Part shown: positions 14,964-22,250 of the stretch, in pieces
Layout of the letters: each line of letters opens with the position of its first letter
Numbering within the stretch: the stretch's first letter is position 1
Origin: Candidatus Mediterraneibacter norwichensis
GTDB taxonomy: Bacteria > Bacillota > Clostridia > Lachnospirales > Lachnospiraceae
Length of the DNA: 43,502 nt
Direction: 5' to 3'
Assembly (NCBI GenBank): GCA_019112765.1
Contig: DXIU01000060.1
Coordinates: 1-43,502, forward strand
Translations under genes and position numbers: made by a program
The notes under the pieces: generated by a model
Told to the model about the DNA's origin: nothing
Seen by the model: only the letters and a program-made list of their open reading frames with translations
Database searches by the model: none

Positions 14964-16967
14964 ATGAGAATTGCTTTTGCAGGAAATCCGAACAGCGGTA
15001 AAACTACCATGTATAATGCGCTGACAGGAAGAAATGAGCGCGTTGGAAACTGGGCCGGTGTTACGGTAGAGCGAAAGGAAAGCCTTATTAAAAAGGCGTA
15101 TTATGGCGGAGCGGAGGAACTGACAGCGGTAGATTTGCCGGGCGCTTATTCCATGTCTCCCTTTACTTCAGAGGAGAGTATCACCAGCAGCTATGTTAAA
15201 AATGAACATCCGGATGCGATCGTTAATATTGTTGACGCGACGAATCTGAGCCGGAGTCTGTTTTTTACCACACAGCTTCTGGAACTGGGGATCCCGGTAG
15301 TTGTGGCTCTGAATAAAAGCGATATTACAGATAAGAAACAGACAGAGATTGATGAAAATCTCCTGTCAGAGAAACTGGGATGCCCGGTGATCAAGACGAT
15401 TTCGACTTCCTCAGGTCATACAGGCCTGAAAGAGGTTGTCGCCGCGGCGGTTTCCTTAAAAGGAAAAGGGCAGCAGGCGCCTTATGTACAGGCGGATATT
15501 GACCTGCATGATAAAAACGCGGTAGAAGCCGCTGACAGAAAGCGCTTTGAGTTTGTAAACAGCATTGTAAAACAGGTGGAAAAGCGGAAAGTCTTTACAA
15601 AAGATAAGAATATACAGGATAAGATTGACGCGGTAATCACACATAAAATTATCGGTATTCCGATTTTCGCGGCTGTTATCTTCCTTGTATTCTACATATC
15701 CCAGACGACACTGGGAACATGGATTGCCGACTGGCTCGTGGCATGGATTGAGACCTTCCAGGGATGGGTCGGCGGACTTATGGAAAACGCGAACCCGCTG
15801 CTGTATGCGCTTCTGGTTGACGGAATTATCGGCGGCGTCGGAGCGGTAGTCGGATTCCTGCCGCTGGTAATGGTAATGTATTTCCTGATTGCCCTTCTGG
15901 AGGACTGCGGATATATGGCCCGCGCGACGGTTGTGCTGGATCCGATTTTCAAAAGAGTAGGACTTTCCGGTAAATCGGTTATTCCTATGGTTATCGGAAC
16001 CGGATGCGCCATTCCGGGAGTTATGGCTTCCCGTACGATCCGCAACGAAAGAGAGCGGAGAACAACAGCGATGCTTACACCGTTTATGCCGTGTGGAGCA
16101 AAGATTCCCGTAATCGCATTATTTGCGGGAGCATTCTTTGCGGACGCGTGGTGGGTGTCAGCTACAATGTATCTTGTAGGTATTGTACTGGTTCTGCTGG
16201 GAGCTCTTCTTGTAAAGAGAATTACAGGCCAGAAATACCGTAAGTCATTCTTCATCATTGAGCTTCCGGAATATAAACTGCCCAGCCTGAAGAGAGCCTG
16301 CGTATCCATGCTTGAGCGTGGAAAGGCTTATATCGTAAAAGCAGGAACCATTATTCTGGTATGCAATACGGTTGTCCAGATCATGCAGAGCTTTAACTGG
16401 CAGTTCCAGCTTGTGGAAGAAGGCGCAGAAAGCACTTCGATTCTGGCAAGCATCGCTCATCCGTTTGCGATTCTGTTTATCCCGCTTGGATTCGGCGTAT
16501 GGCAGCTGGCGGCGGCAGCCATTACAGGCTTTATCGCAAAGGAAAATGTAGTAGGTACTCTGGCAGTTGTTTATGGCGTTACAAATCTTATTGATACAGA
16601 TGAACTGGCACTGGTAGGAAGCGGAAGCGAAGTGGCGACGATTATGGGGCTTACAAAAGCAGCAGCTCTTGCCTACCTGATGTTTAATCTTTATACTCCG
16701 CCGTGTTTTGCAGCTCTCGGAGCTATGAATTCAGAAATGAAGAGCGGAAAATGGCTGTTCGGCGGTATATGCCTGCAGCTGGCGACGGGTTATACAGTGG
16801 CGTTCCTTGTATACCAGATCGGCACACTTGCGACGACAGGGGCTCTTGGAACCGCATTTGTTCCCGGACTGATTGCTATTCTGGTATTTGCAGCTATCAT
16901 TATATGGAGAATCCGCAAGTCGGATAAAGAATTTACTGCAGAATACAGCTTACATGCGAAAGCATAA
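14964..16967 (+). CDS. feoB: FeoB, ferrous-iron transporter
   Basis: A 667-residue inner-membrane Fe(II) permease with a fused G protein. G1 is GNPNSGKT (7-14), G3 DLPG (57-60), G4 NKSD (117-120). A helical insertion domain (about 170-225) leads to the membrane part with two Gate repeats, including GTGCAIPGVMASRTI and TPFMPCGAKIPV in the first and FIAKENVVGTL in the second. The C-terminus is short, without the cysteine-rich tail of enterobacterial FeoB; that role is probably taken by the separate proteins encoded next. The ATG at 14964 is eight bases from AAGGAGGAG. Confidence 0.95.
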   Translation: MRIAFAGNPNSGKTTMYNALTGRNERVGNWAGVTVERKESLIKKAYYGGAEELTAVDLPGAYSMSPFTSEESITSSYVKNEHPDAIVNIVDATNLSRSLFFTTQLLELGIPVVVALNKSDITDKKQTEIDENLLSEKLGCPVIKTISTSSGHTGLKEVVAAAVSLKGKGQQAPYVQADIDLHDKNAVEAADRKRFEFVNSIVKQVEKRKVFTKDKNIQDKIDAVITHKIIGIPIFAAVIFLVFYISQTTLGTWIADWLVAWIETFQGWVGGLMENANPLLYALLVDGIIGGVGAVVGFLPLVMVMYFLIALLEDCGYMARATVVLDPIFKRVGLSGKSVIPMVIGTGCAIPGVMASRTIRNERERRTTAMLTPFMPCGAKIPVIALFAGAFFADAWWVSATMYLVGIVLVLLGALLVKRITGQKYRKSFFIIELPEYKLPSLKRACVSMLERGKAYIVKAGTIILVCNTVVQIMQSFNWQFQLVEEGAESTSILASIAHPFAILFIPLGFGVWQLAAAAITGFIAKENVVGTLAVVYGVTNLIDTDELALVGSGSEVATIMGLTKAAALAYLMFNLYTPPCFAALGAMNSEMKSGKWLFGGICLQLATGYTVAFLVYQIGTLATTGALGTAFVPGLIAILVFAAIIIWRIRKSDKEFTAEYSLHAKA

Positions 16968-16979
16968 CGAAAAAATCAG

Positions 16980-17012
16980 CGGCGGACAGGGTGCGTACTT
17001 TGTCCGCCGTTT
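16980..17012 (+). terminator. Terminator-like hairpin after feoB
   Basis: CGGCGGACA (16980-16988) and TGTCCGCCG (17001-17009) followed by only TTTAA. Possibly a partial terminator or mRNA-processing hairpin. Confidence 0.55.
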
Positions 17013-17109
17013 AATATGAAAAGCAGAGAAGCGCGGCGGAATTTCCGGAAGTATGCTTTACAGAAGAGCGGATCCTGTGTATTGTTTATCATAGAAAGGG
17101 TGATGTTTT

Positions 17110-17484
17110 ATGGCAAATGTAATAGCAGTTCTTGTTCTGGCGGTTTTAGTCGGAAGCGCGTCTGCGTATATAGTAAAGGCAAAGAAAAGCGGCGTGAAAT
17201 GTATCGGATGCCCTGCCGGCGGAAGCTGCCCGGGCAGCGCCAGACTTCCGAAAAAGAAGCTGGACGGACGGGTGATTGGCAGAAAAACAATAAAAATATC
17301 CGGGATGCACTGTGCGCACTGCGCCGCGGATGTGGCAAAAACACTGAATCAGATTGAGGGAGTCCGGGCAGAGGTGAATCTTTCAAAAAACAGTGCCAGG
17401 ATTTCCTATGACAGAAAAATCGAAGACAGTGTTTTAAAAAATGCAGTAGAAAAGACAGGGTATCATGTCATCAGTATTTCATAA
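17110..17484 (+). CDS. FeoB-associated membrane-anchored HMA-domain protein 1
   Basis: A 124-residue two-part protein. Residues 1-20 form a single membrane anchor followed by KAKKSG and a cysteine patch CIGCPAGGSC (31-40), as in the small FeoB-associated Cys-rich membrane proteins. After a linker containing KKKLDG, residues about 57-124 are a heavy-metal-associated (HMA) domain with GMHCAHC. Such domains bind metal through the CxxC pair, mostly Cu(I) in known cases. The position directly after feoB suggests iron handling, so the metal is uncertain. AAAGGGTG precedes the ATG. Its downstream neighbour has the same architecture, implying duplication. Confidence 0.85.
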   Translation: MANVIAVLVLAVLVGSASAYIVKAKKSGVKCIGCPAGGSCPGSARLPKKKLDGRVIGRKTIKISGMHCAHCAADVAKTLNQIEGVRAEVNLSKNSARISYDRKIEDSVLKNAVEKTGYHVISIS

Positions 17485-17519
17485 ACAGAAAATGAGAAAT
17501 GCGAAAAAGAGGGATTCAT

Positions 17520-17888
17520 ATGGTTAATGGAATCATCATTCTGATTTTAGTTGTATTACTCTGTTTCGGGATTAAAAGCTCGATTAAACATTTTAAAGGA
17601 GAGGGCGCGTGCTGTGGAGGCGGATCCGGTTCAGTAAAGAGCAGAAAGCCAAAGAAAAAGAAACTGGACGGTCCGGTGACGGGGCATTATACACTCAGAA
17701 TCCCGGGGATGCACTGTCAGAACTGTGTTAATAGTGTAACGAGGGGGATTAATTCGATTGACGGAGCATCAGCGAAGGTCAGTTTAAGAAAGAAAAGCGC
17801 GGAAGTATCCTGTGACCGTGATATTGATAAGGCTGACCTGATACGTGCGGTAGAAAGCGCCGGGTTTGAGGTTGAGAGCATATCATAA
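17520..17888 (+). CDS. FeoB-associated membrane-anchored HMA-domain protein 2
   Basis: A 122-residue paralogue of the previous protein. An N-terminal membrane helix (1-20) is followed by GIKSSIKHFKGEG and a CCGGG patch, typical of another branch of FeoB-associated proteins. A lysine-rich linker (KKKKLDG) leads to an HMA domain (about 55-122) with GMHCQNC. The linkers and HMA halves of the two proteins match closely while their N-terminal tags differ. The ATG at 17520 follows AGAGGGA; the frame from 17499 has a worse site. It lies 35 bases after its paralogue and 67 before the Fur-family gene, in one likely operon. Confidence 0.85.
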   Translation: MVNGIIILILVVLLCFGIKSSIKHFKGEGACCGGGSGSVKSRKPKKKKLDGPVTGHYTLRIPGMHCQNCVNSVTRGINSIDGASAKVSLRKKSAEVSCDRDIDKADLIRAVESAGFEVESIS

Positions 17889-17955
17889 CAGCGCCGGGCG
17901 GAGCAGATCATGAATCTGCATCTGTGACGGAACTGAGAAGCAACAGGAGGCGGCT

Positions 17956-18393
17956 GTGACTAAAAAGGAACAGATTATTGAGAAATTGAAAGAAAACGGA
18001 TGCCGCATCACGAAGCAGCGCCTTATGCTCATAGATATTATTCTTGAAAACGACTGTTCAAGCTGTAAGGAAATATTCTATAAAGCGTCAAAAACAGATA
18101 ACAGAATCGGTGTTGCGACGGTATACCGCATGATCAACGCGCTGGAAGAGATCGGCGCAATCAGCAGAAAGAACATGTACCGGGTGGAGTGCTCTGATGA
18201 GTGTGCCCAGTCGGGCGGATGCGAGATTATCCTGGACGACAATACCACATATCACCTGTCTCCGCTGAAATGGAACAAGGTAGTCCAGGAAGGAATGAAA
18301 CGGTGCGGTTATCTGAAAGATCAGAAAGTAGCCGGAATACGCCTGCAGAGCAGCGGCATTAAAACGGTAAAAACAGAACAGACTGAAAATTGA
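17956..18393 (+). CDS. Fur-family regulator with cysteines in place of the usual histidine metal site
   Basis: A 145-residue Fur-type repressor. The winged helix is standard (GCRITKQRLMLIDII, then ATVYRMINALEEIGAI at 54-69). The dimerisation half lacks the usual His-rich metal motif and CxxC pairs. Instead it has Cys79-x3-Cys83-x5-Cys89, and Cys34-x2-Cys37 falls where Fur usually has a sensing histidine. It may therefore sense Fe(II), an Fe-S cluster, or redox through cysteines. The start is GTG at 17956 after AGGAGG. As the last gene of the feo operon it probably regulates its own cluster. Confidence 0.88.
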   Translation: MTKKEQIIEKLKENGCRITKQRLMLIDIILENDCSSCKEIFYKASKTDNRIGVATVYRMINALEEIGAISRKNMYRVECSDECAQSGGCEIILDDNTTYHLSPLKWNKVVQEGMKRCGYLKDQKVAGIRLQSSGIKTVKTEQTEN

Positions 18394-18414
18394 AAAGAAT
18401 TTATTAAACGGAAG

Positions 18415-18441
18415 AACGCCCGGAAACAGCAGGCGTTTTTC
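18415..18441 (+). terminator. Terminator of the feo-fur operon
   Basis: AACGCC / GGCGTT stem with an 11-base loop followed by TTT and pyrimidines. Confidence 0.7.
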
Positions 18442-18500
18442 CTGCTTTCTGCGGGTTCCGGCACTTTTTGTAAAGAGTTCTTCAGCTTTTACAGGAGTAA

Positions 18501-18561
18501 TGATAAAATTTCTCACCAGCTGCTGTTAGAATTGACTACCTTAAAATCAGGTTGTTATGAT
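18501..18561 (+). promoter_or_regulatory. Promoter of the P-type ATPase unit with Fur-like box and GTTAG-type operator
   Basis: TTGACT (18532-18537), 18 bases, TATGAT (18556-18561). A Fur-like 15-mer TGATAAAATTTCTCA (12 of 14 fixed positions of TGATAAT-N-ATTATCA) is at 18501-18515. GTTAG-AATTGA-CTACC at 18525-18540 (one mismatch) covers the -35 box. This mirrors the feoA control region and suggests joint metal control. Confidence 0.55.
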
Positions 18562-18612
18562 GTGACAGAAGGCAATTATTTTACATATTATTAACAAGGG
18601 AGTGATAGAGCT

Positions 18613-18693
18613 GTGAAGCAGCACAGATTCTGGGCATGGGCTTCGGTCTTTTGCTTTTTCATGGTATTTTATACCGGCTATAAACACAAATAA
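18613..18693 (+). CDS. 26-residue putative membrane peptide
   Basis: GTG start after AAGGGAG (18596-18602). The peptide begins MKQHRFWAWASVF, runs through one hydrophobic segment (about 6-20, rich in Phe, Trp and Val) and ends YTGYKHK. Basic ends around a single short membrane helix are typical of small bacterial membrane peptides, some of which modulate transporters. It is the first gene of the unit that continues with the anchored protein at 18731 and the P-type ATPase, so it may be a small subunit or regulator. Function is not known and no domain was recognised. Confidence 0.6.
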   Translation: MKQHRFWAWASVFCFFMVFYTGYKHK

Positions 18694-18730
18694 TGCGGCA
18701 TAACAAACAATAACAGGAGGTACTTAAATT

Positions 18731-19039
18731 ATGATCAGTGTTTCAACATTAAAGAAAATCGGTTTATTTGCAGGAGGTGTTCTGTTCGGAACAGCAGGCG
18801 TGAAAGTTCTCTCCAGCAAGGACGCCAAGAAAGTATATACAAACTGTACAGCAGCAGCTCTGCGCGCGAAGGACTGTGTGATGAAAACGGCTACTACCGT
18901 TCAGGAGAACGCAGAGGATATTCTGGCTGAGGCTCAGCAGATCAACGAGAGAAGAGCGGCAGAGGAAGCTGCGGCTGTTCAGGAAGACGCGGAAACAGAA
19001 AATGCAGGTGCGGAAGATTTTAAAGAAGAGACAGTATAA
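18731..19039 (+). CDS. Small membrane-anchored companion of the P-type ATPase (possibly DUF6110-like)
   Basis: A 102-residue protein with a glycine-rich hydrophobic N-terminus (about 9-27, IGLFAGGVLFGTAGVKVL) acting as an anchor or signal-like helix. A conserved-looking middle follows (SSKDAKKVYTNCTAAALRAKDCVMKTATTVQ, 28-58), then a long acidic, alanine/glutamate-rich helix or coil (60-102). Two cysteines (39 and 48) are the only ones. AGGAGG lies upstream. The next gene, the P-type ATPase, begins seven bases after it ends, so they are almost certainly co-translated. I believe this resembles a domain of unknown function seen beside such ATPases, but I cannot verify the family. Confidence 0.8.
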   Translation: MISVSTLKKIGLFAGGVLFGTAGVKVLSSKDAKKVYTNCTAAALRAKDCVMKTATTVQENAEDILAEAQQINERRAAEEAAAVQEDAETENAGAEDFKEETV

Positions 19040-19045
19040 TAAGCT

Positions 19046-21139
19046 GTGAAATTTATTATAAAGCATGAGATCAAGGGCCGTCTGCGTATTCATGTTGTTC
19101 AGGGAAGAATGACATGTGCGCAGGCGGATACTCTTTGCTGGTTTCTTGAAAAGCAGGAATATGTAACAGATGCAAAGGTTTATGAGCGCACCGCAGATGC
19201 CGTCATCTGTTATAAAGGAGACCGGGAAGAGATTGTGGCTGTGCTCAGAAGCTTCAGCTACGAAAAAGCAGATGTGCCGGAAAATGTACTGGCAGGCTCC
19301 GGAAGGGAGCTGAACTCCACCTATCGGGAGAAGCTGATCACAAAGGTGATCCTGCATTATGGAGGAAAGCTTATCGTCCCCTATCCGGTAAGGAAGGTCT
19401 GGATGACGCTGAAGGCCATCCGCTATATCTGGCAGGGAATCCGGTGCCTGGCAAAACGCAGGATTGAAGTTCCTGTACTGGATGCCACTGCGATCGGGGT
19501 GTCTGTATTCCGGGGTGATTTTAATACTGCGGGATCGGTGATGTTCCTGCTCGGCGTGGGAGAACTTCTGGAGGAGTGGACGCATAAAAAGTCCGTGGGA
19601 GATCTTGCCCGGAGTATGTCCCTGAATGTAAAGAAAGTCTGGCTTAAAAAGGATGAGCAGGAAGTGCTGGTCCACGCGTCCCGGATTCAGCCGGGGGATG
19701 TGGTAGTTGTGCATATGGGCAATGTGATTCCTTTTGACGGGGAAGTCTGCGGCGGGGAGGGCATGGTCAATCAGTCCTCGCTGACAGGCGAGCCCCTTCC
19801 GGTACAGAGAGAAAAAGGAAAAACAGTTTATGCAGGCACAGTCCTGGAAGAAGGAGAACTGGAGATTCTGGTCAAGGCTGTGTCCGGTTCCACGCGGTTT
19901 GAGAAAATCGTGACTATGATTGAAGATTCAGAAAAGCTGAAGTCTGCTCTGGAGAGCAAGGCAGAGCATCTGGCAGACCGGCTTGTGCCGTATACACTGG
20001 CAGGAACCGGCATTGCAGGCCTGGTGACCCGCAGTGCCACGAAAGCATTATCTGTGCTTATGGTGGACTTTTCCTGCGCGCTGAAACTTGCTATGCCGAT
20101 TGCCGTGCTTTCGGCTATCCGCGAAGCAGGACAGCGCGGCATTACCGTAAAAGGCGGAAAATATCTGGAAGCCGTAGCAGAGGCGGATACGGTTGTATTT
20201 GACAAAACAGGCACCCTTACGAAGGCAAAACCTACAGTAAAGGACGTTGTTGTTTTTGGTGATTATCCGGCAGATGAGGCGCTGCGTATTGCTGCCTGTC
20301 TGGAGGAACATTTTCCACATTCCATGGCCAAGGCAGTGGTGGATGCGGCAAAGAAGAAAAAACTGTATCATGAAGAGATGCATTCAAAAGTGGAGTACGT
20401 AGTTGCTCACGGAATCTCCTCTTATATAGAGGAAAAGAAAGTTGTCATAGGAAGCAGTCATTTTGTCTTTGAGGATGAAAAGTGCACGGTACGTCCTGAA
20501 AAGAAGGACGCGTTTGATGCGCTTCCGGCAGAGTATTCCCACCTTTATCTTGCAATTGACGGGGAACTGACGGCGGTAATCTGCATTGAAGATCCCCTGC
20601 GTGAAGAAGCTGCGGACATGGTGCGCCTGTTAAAGGCAGAAGGCATATCCAGGGTAGTTATGATGACAGGGGACAGCGAGCGGACCGCTGCTTCTGTTGC
20701 CGGACGGGTAGGAGTGGATGAGTACCATGCGGAAGTTCTTCCGGAAGATAAGGCCCGTTTTGTAGAAAATGAAAAAGCATCCGGAAGAAAAGTCATCATG
20801 ATCGGCGACGGGATCAATGATTCACCGGCGCTTTCCGCCGCGGACGCAGGCATTGCCATAAGCGATGGAGCGGAAATTGCCAGGGAGATCGCAGATATTA
20901 CCATTGCCGCGGATGATCTGCGGGAGCTGGCTACGCTGAAACATCTGTCCAATCAACTGATGAAACGGATTCACAGAAATTACCGGGCAATTGTAGGTAT
21001 CAATGCCGGACTGATCGGCCTGGGCGTGGGAGGAGTCATACAGCCTGCAACATCGGCTCTCCTTCACAATACATCAACCATTGCCATCAGTCTGAAAAGC
21101 ATGCAGAATCTGCTCCCGGAAGAAGCCCGGACAAAATAG
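19046..21139 (+). CDS. Atypical heavy-metal P-type ATPase (FSC in place of CPC)
   Basis: A 697-residue P1B-like ion pump. Residues 1-75 form a degenerate HMA-like domain without CxxC. The actuator has SLTGEP (245-250); phosphorylation Asp386 lies in DKTGT; TGD is at 541-543 and GDGIND at 588-593. In helix M4, where heavy-metal pumps have CPC, SPC or TPC, the sequence is Phe342-Ser343-Cys344 followed by ALKLAMP, adding a lysine. The HP motif is EHFP (421-424). About six membrane helices are visible instead of eight. The ion is uncertain; iron-linked promoter elements and the feo neighbourhood suggest Fe(II) or a related metal. The start is GTG seven bases after the upstream gene. Confidence 0.88.
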   Translation: MKFIIKHEIKGRLRIHVVQGRMTCAQADTLCWFLEKQEYVTDAKVYERTADAVICYKGDREEIVAVLRSFSYEKADVPENVLAGSGRELNSTYREKLITKVILHYGGKLIVPYPVRKVWMTLKAIRYIWQGIRCLAKRRIEVPVLDATAIGVSVFRGDFNTAGSVMFLLGVGELLEEWTHKKSVGDLARSMSLNVKKVWLKKDEQEVLVHASRIQPGDVVVVHMGNVIPFDGEVCGGEGMVNQSSLTGEPLPVQREKGKTVYAGTVLEEGELEILVKAVSGSTRFEKIVTMIEDSEKLKSALESKAEHLADRLVPYTLAGTGIAGLVTRSATKALSVLMVDFSCALKLAMPIAVLSAIREAGQRGITVKGGKYLEAVAEADTVVFDKTGTLTKAKPTVKDVVVFGDYPADEALRIAACLEEHFPHSMAKAVVDAAKKKKLYHEEMHSKVEYVVAHGISSYIEEKKVVIGSSHFVFEDEKCTVRPEKKDAFDALPAEYSHLYLAIDGELTAVICIEDPLREEAADMVRLLKAEGISRVVMMTGDSERTAASVAGRVGVDEYHAEVLPEDKARFVENEKASGRKVIMIGDGINDSPALSAADAGIAISDGAEIAREIADITIAADDLRELATLKHLSNQLMKRIHRNYRAIVGINAGLIGLGVGGVIQPATSALLHNTSTIAISLKSMQNLLPEEARTK

Positions 21140-21155
21140 CAGGAGATACAAAAAG

Positions 21156-21194
21156 AAGGAAGAAATCCGGAAACGGGAGGATTTCTTCCTTTTC
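21156..21194 (+). terminator. Terminator after the P-type ATPase
   Basis: AAGGAAGAAATCC (21156-21168) pairs with GGATTTCTTCCTT (21179-21191), then TTTT. Confidence 0.88.
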
Positions 21195-21237
21195 TGCTTT
21201 CCGGCGTCAGAGTACTGCCTGTTCACTGCGGAGTATG

Positions 21238-21587
21238 TCAGGAGTATCTTTTTTTATAGATCTGTATGGACAGCAGACAGCTCAGAGCAAAGAGTATAAA
21301 GGCAGCCGGTATGACAATCAGAAGGATCTGAGTTTTATCCATTGCAATAAAACCGTCCAGACCGAAAATCGTGGAAGATGCCCCGTACATACCGGCAAAA
21401 ATCACGGCAAGAATTACGTACAGAATGGTGCCAATTTTTTTGCCAAAGAGAAAGTACATAACGTATACCACGGAAGCAAAGGTAACGGAGAGACCGATAC
21501 CGGATCCAGCCCGCTGGTAGCCTCATCCAGAATGAGAAGCTTCGGCTGGTGGCTTAAAGCCGCGGCAAATTCCAGCTTTACCCGCAT
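21238..21587 (-). pseudogene. Remnant of a second ABC ATPase fused to the tail of an ABC-2 permease
   Basis: On the minus strand an ABC ATPase piece runs from about 21587 to 21503 (VKLEFAAALSHQPKLLILDE then ATSGLDP, i.e. the signature helix and Walker B only). At about 21505 it changes, with a frame shift, into the last roughly 85 residues of an ABC-2 permease (GIGLSVTFASVVYVMYF, two membrane helices, end at 21238). The ATPase N- and C-terminal parts and most of the permease are missing. This looks like a deletion joining two neighbouring genes of a lost exporter. Confidence 0.75.
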
Positions 21588-22190
21588 TCTTCTAAAAATA
21601 CAGTTTCCAGTGTGGGCTCACAGGAGTGAATCGTCTCAATTCTCCCTTCCCTGAGCCATAAGGTAATACGGCCGGCCGCGTCAGTTCCCTGCAGCAGGAC
21701 ATGTTTCGTGCCGTCGGTAAGCTGTATTTTATACTTTTTGATTTTATTGTACTTCAGGCAGATCTCTTCCGGAGTGCCGTACTCTACGATGACGCCTTCA
21801 TTCAGCAACGCAACATGGTCGCAGAGCTTTGTGGCTTCTTCCATATTGTGGGTGGTGAGGAAAACAGCCATTCCTTCATCCCGGAGTTCCTTCAGCAGCT
21901 TATGGATCTCGCAGGCAGTGGACGGATCCAGACCGCTTGTAGGTTCGTCGAGAAAGAGAACCTTTGGCCTGTGGAGAATGGCTCTTGCCAGAATCAGCCT
22001 CTGAGTCTGTCCCCGGGAGAGTCTGGCGGCCGGCTTTTTTCTATGTTCATAAAGTCCGATCCGCTTCAGAAGAGGGTCTATGTTCTCAAGAGGTGCATTC
22101 AGCAGCCGTGCAAAATACTTCAGGTTGTCATAGACGCTCATTCTTTCGTATACTCGTGACTGATGGAAATATATTCGTCGCTCATTTTTC
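21578..22190 (-). pseudogene. N-terminally truncated ABC-transporter ATPase
   Basis: Homology to ABC ATPases starts around YFHQSRVYERMSVYDNLKYF (near 22180) and runs to a stop at 21578: signature LSRGQTQRL, Walker B VLFLDEPTSGLDP and H-loop TTHNMEE are present. The Walker A segment and about the first 85 residues are absent, so it cannot bind ATP normally. The open frame upstream crosses the neighbouring gene's terminator in nonsense sequence. Its end overlaps the second ATPase remnant at VFLEE-CG, another deletion scar. All pieces belong to one decayed exporter operon. Confidence 0.75.
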
Positions 22191-22195
22191 TGCAC

Positions 22196-22235
22196 ATAAA
22201 AAACCATCGCCTCAGATAATACTGTCAGGCGATGG
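22196..22235 (-). terminator. Terminator of the CmpB-type membrane protein gene
   Basis: CCATCGCCT (22204-22212) and AGGCGATGG (22227-22235). On the minus strand the stem is followed by TTTTTT. Confidence 0.88.
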
Positions 22236-22250
22236 AAAACAACAGATTTT

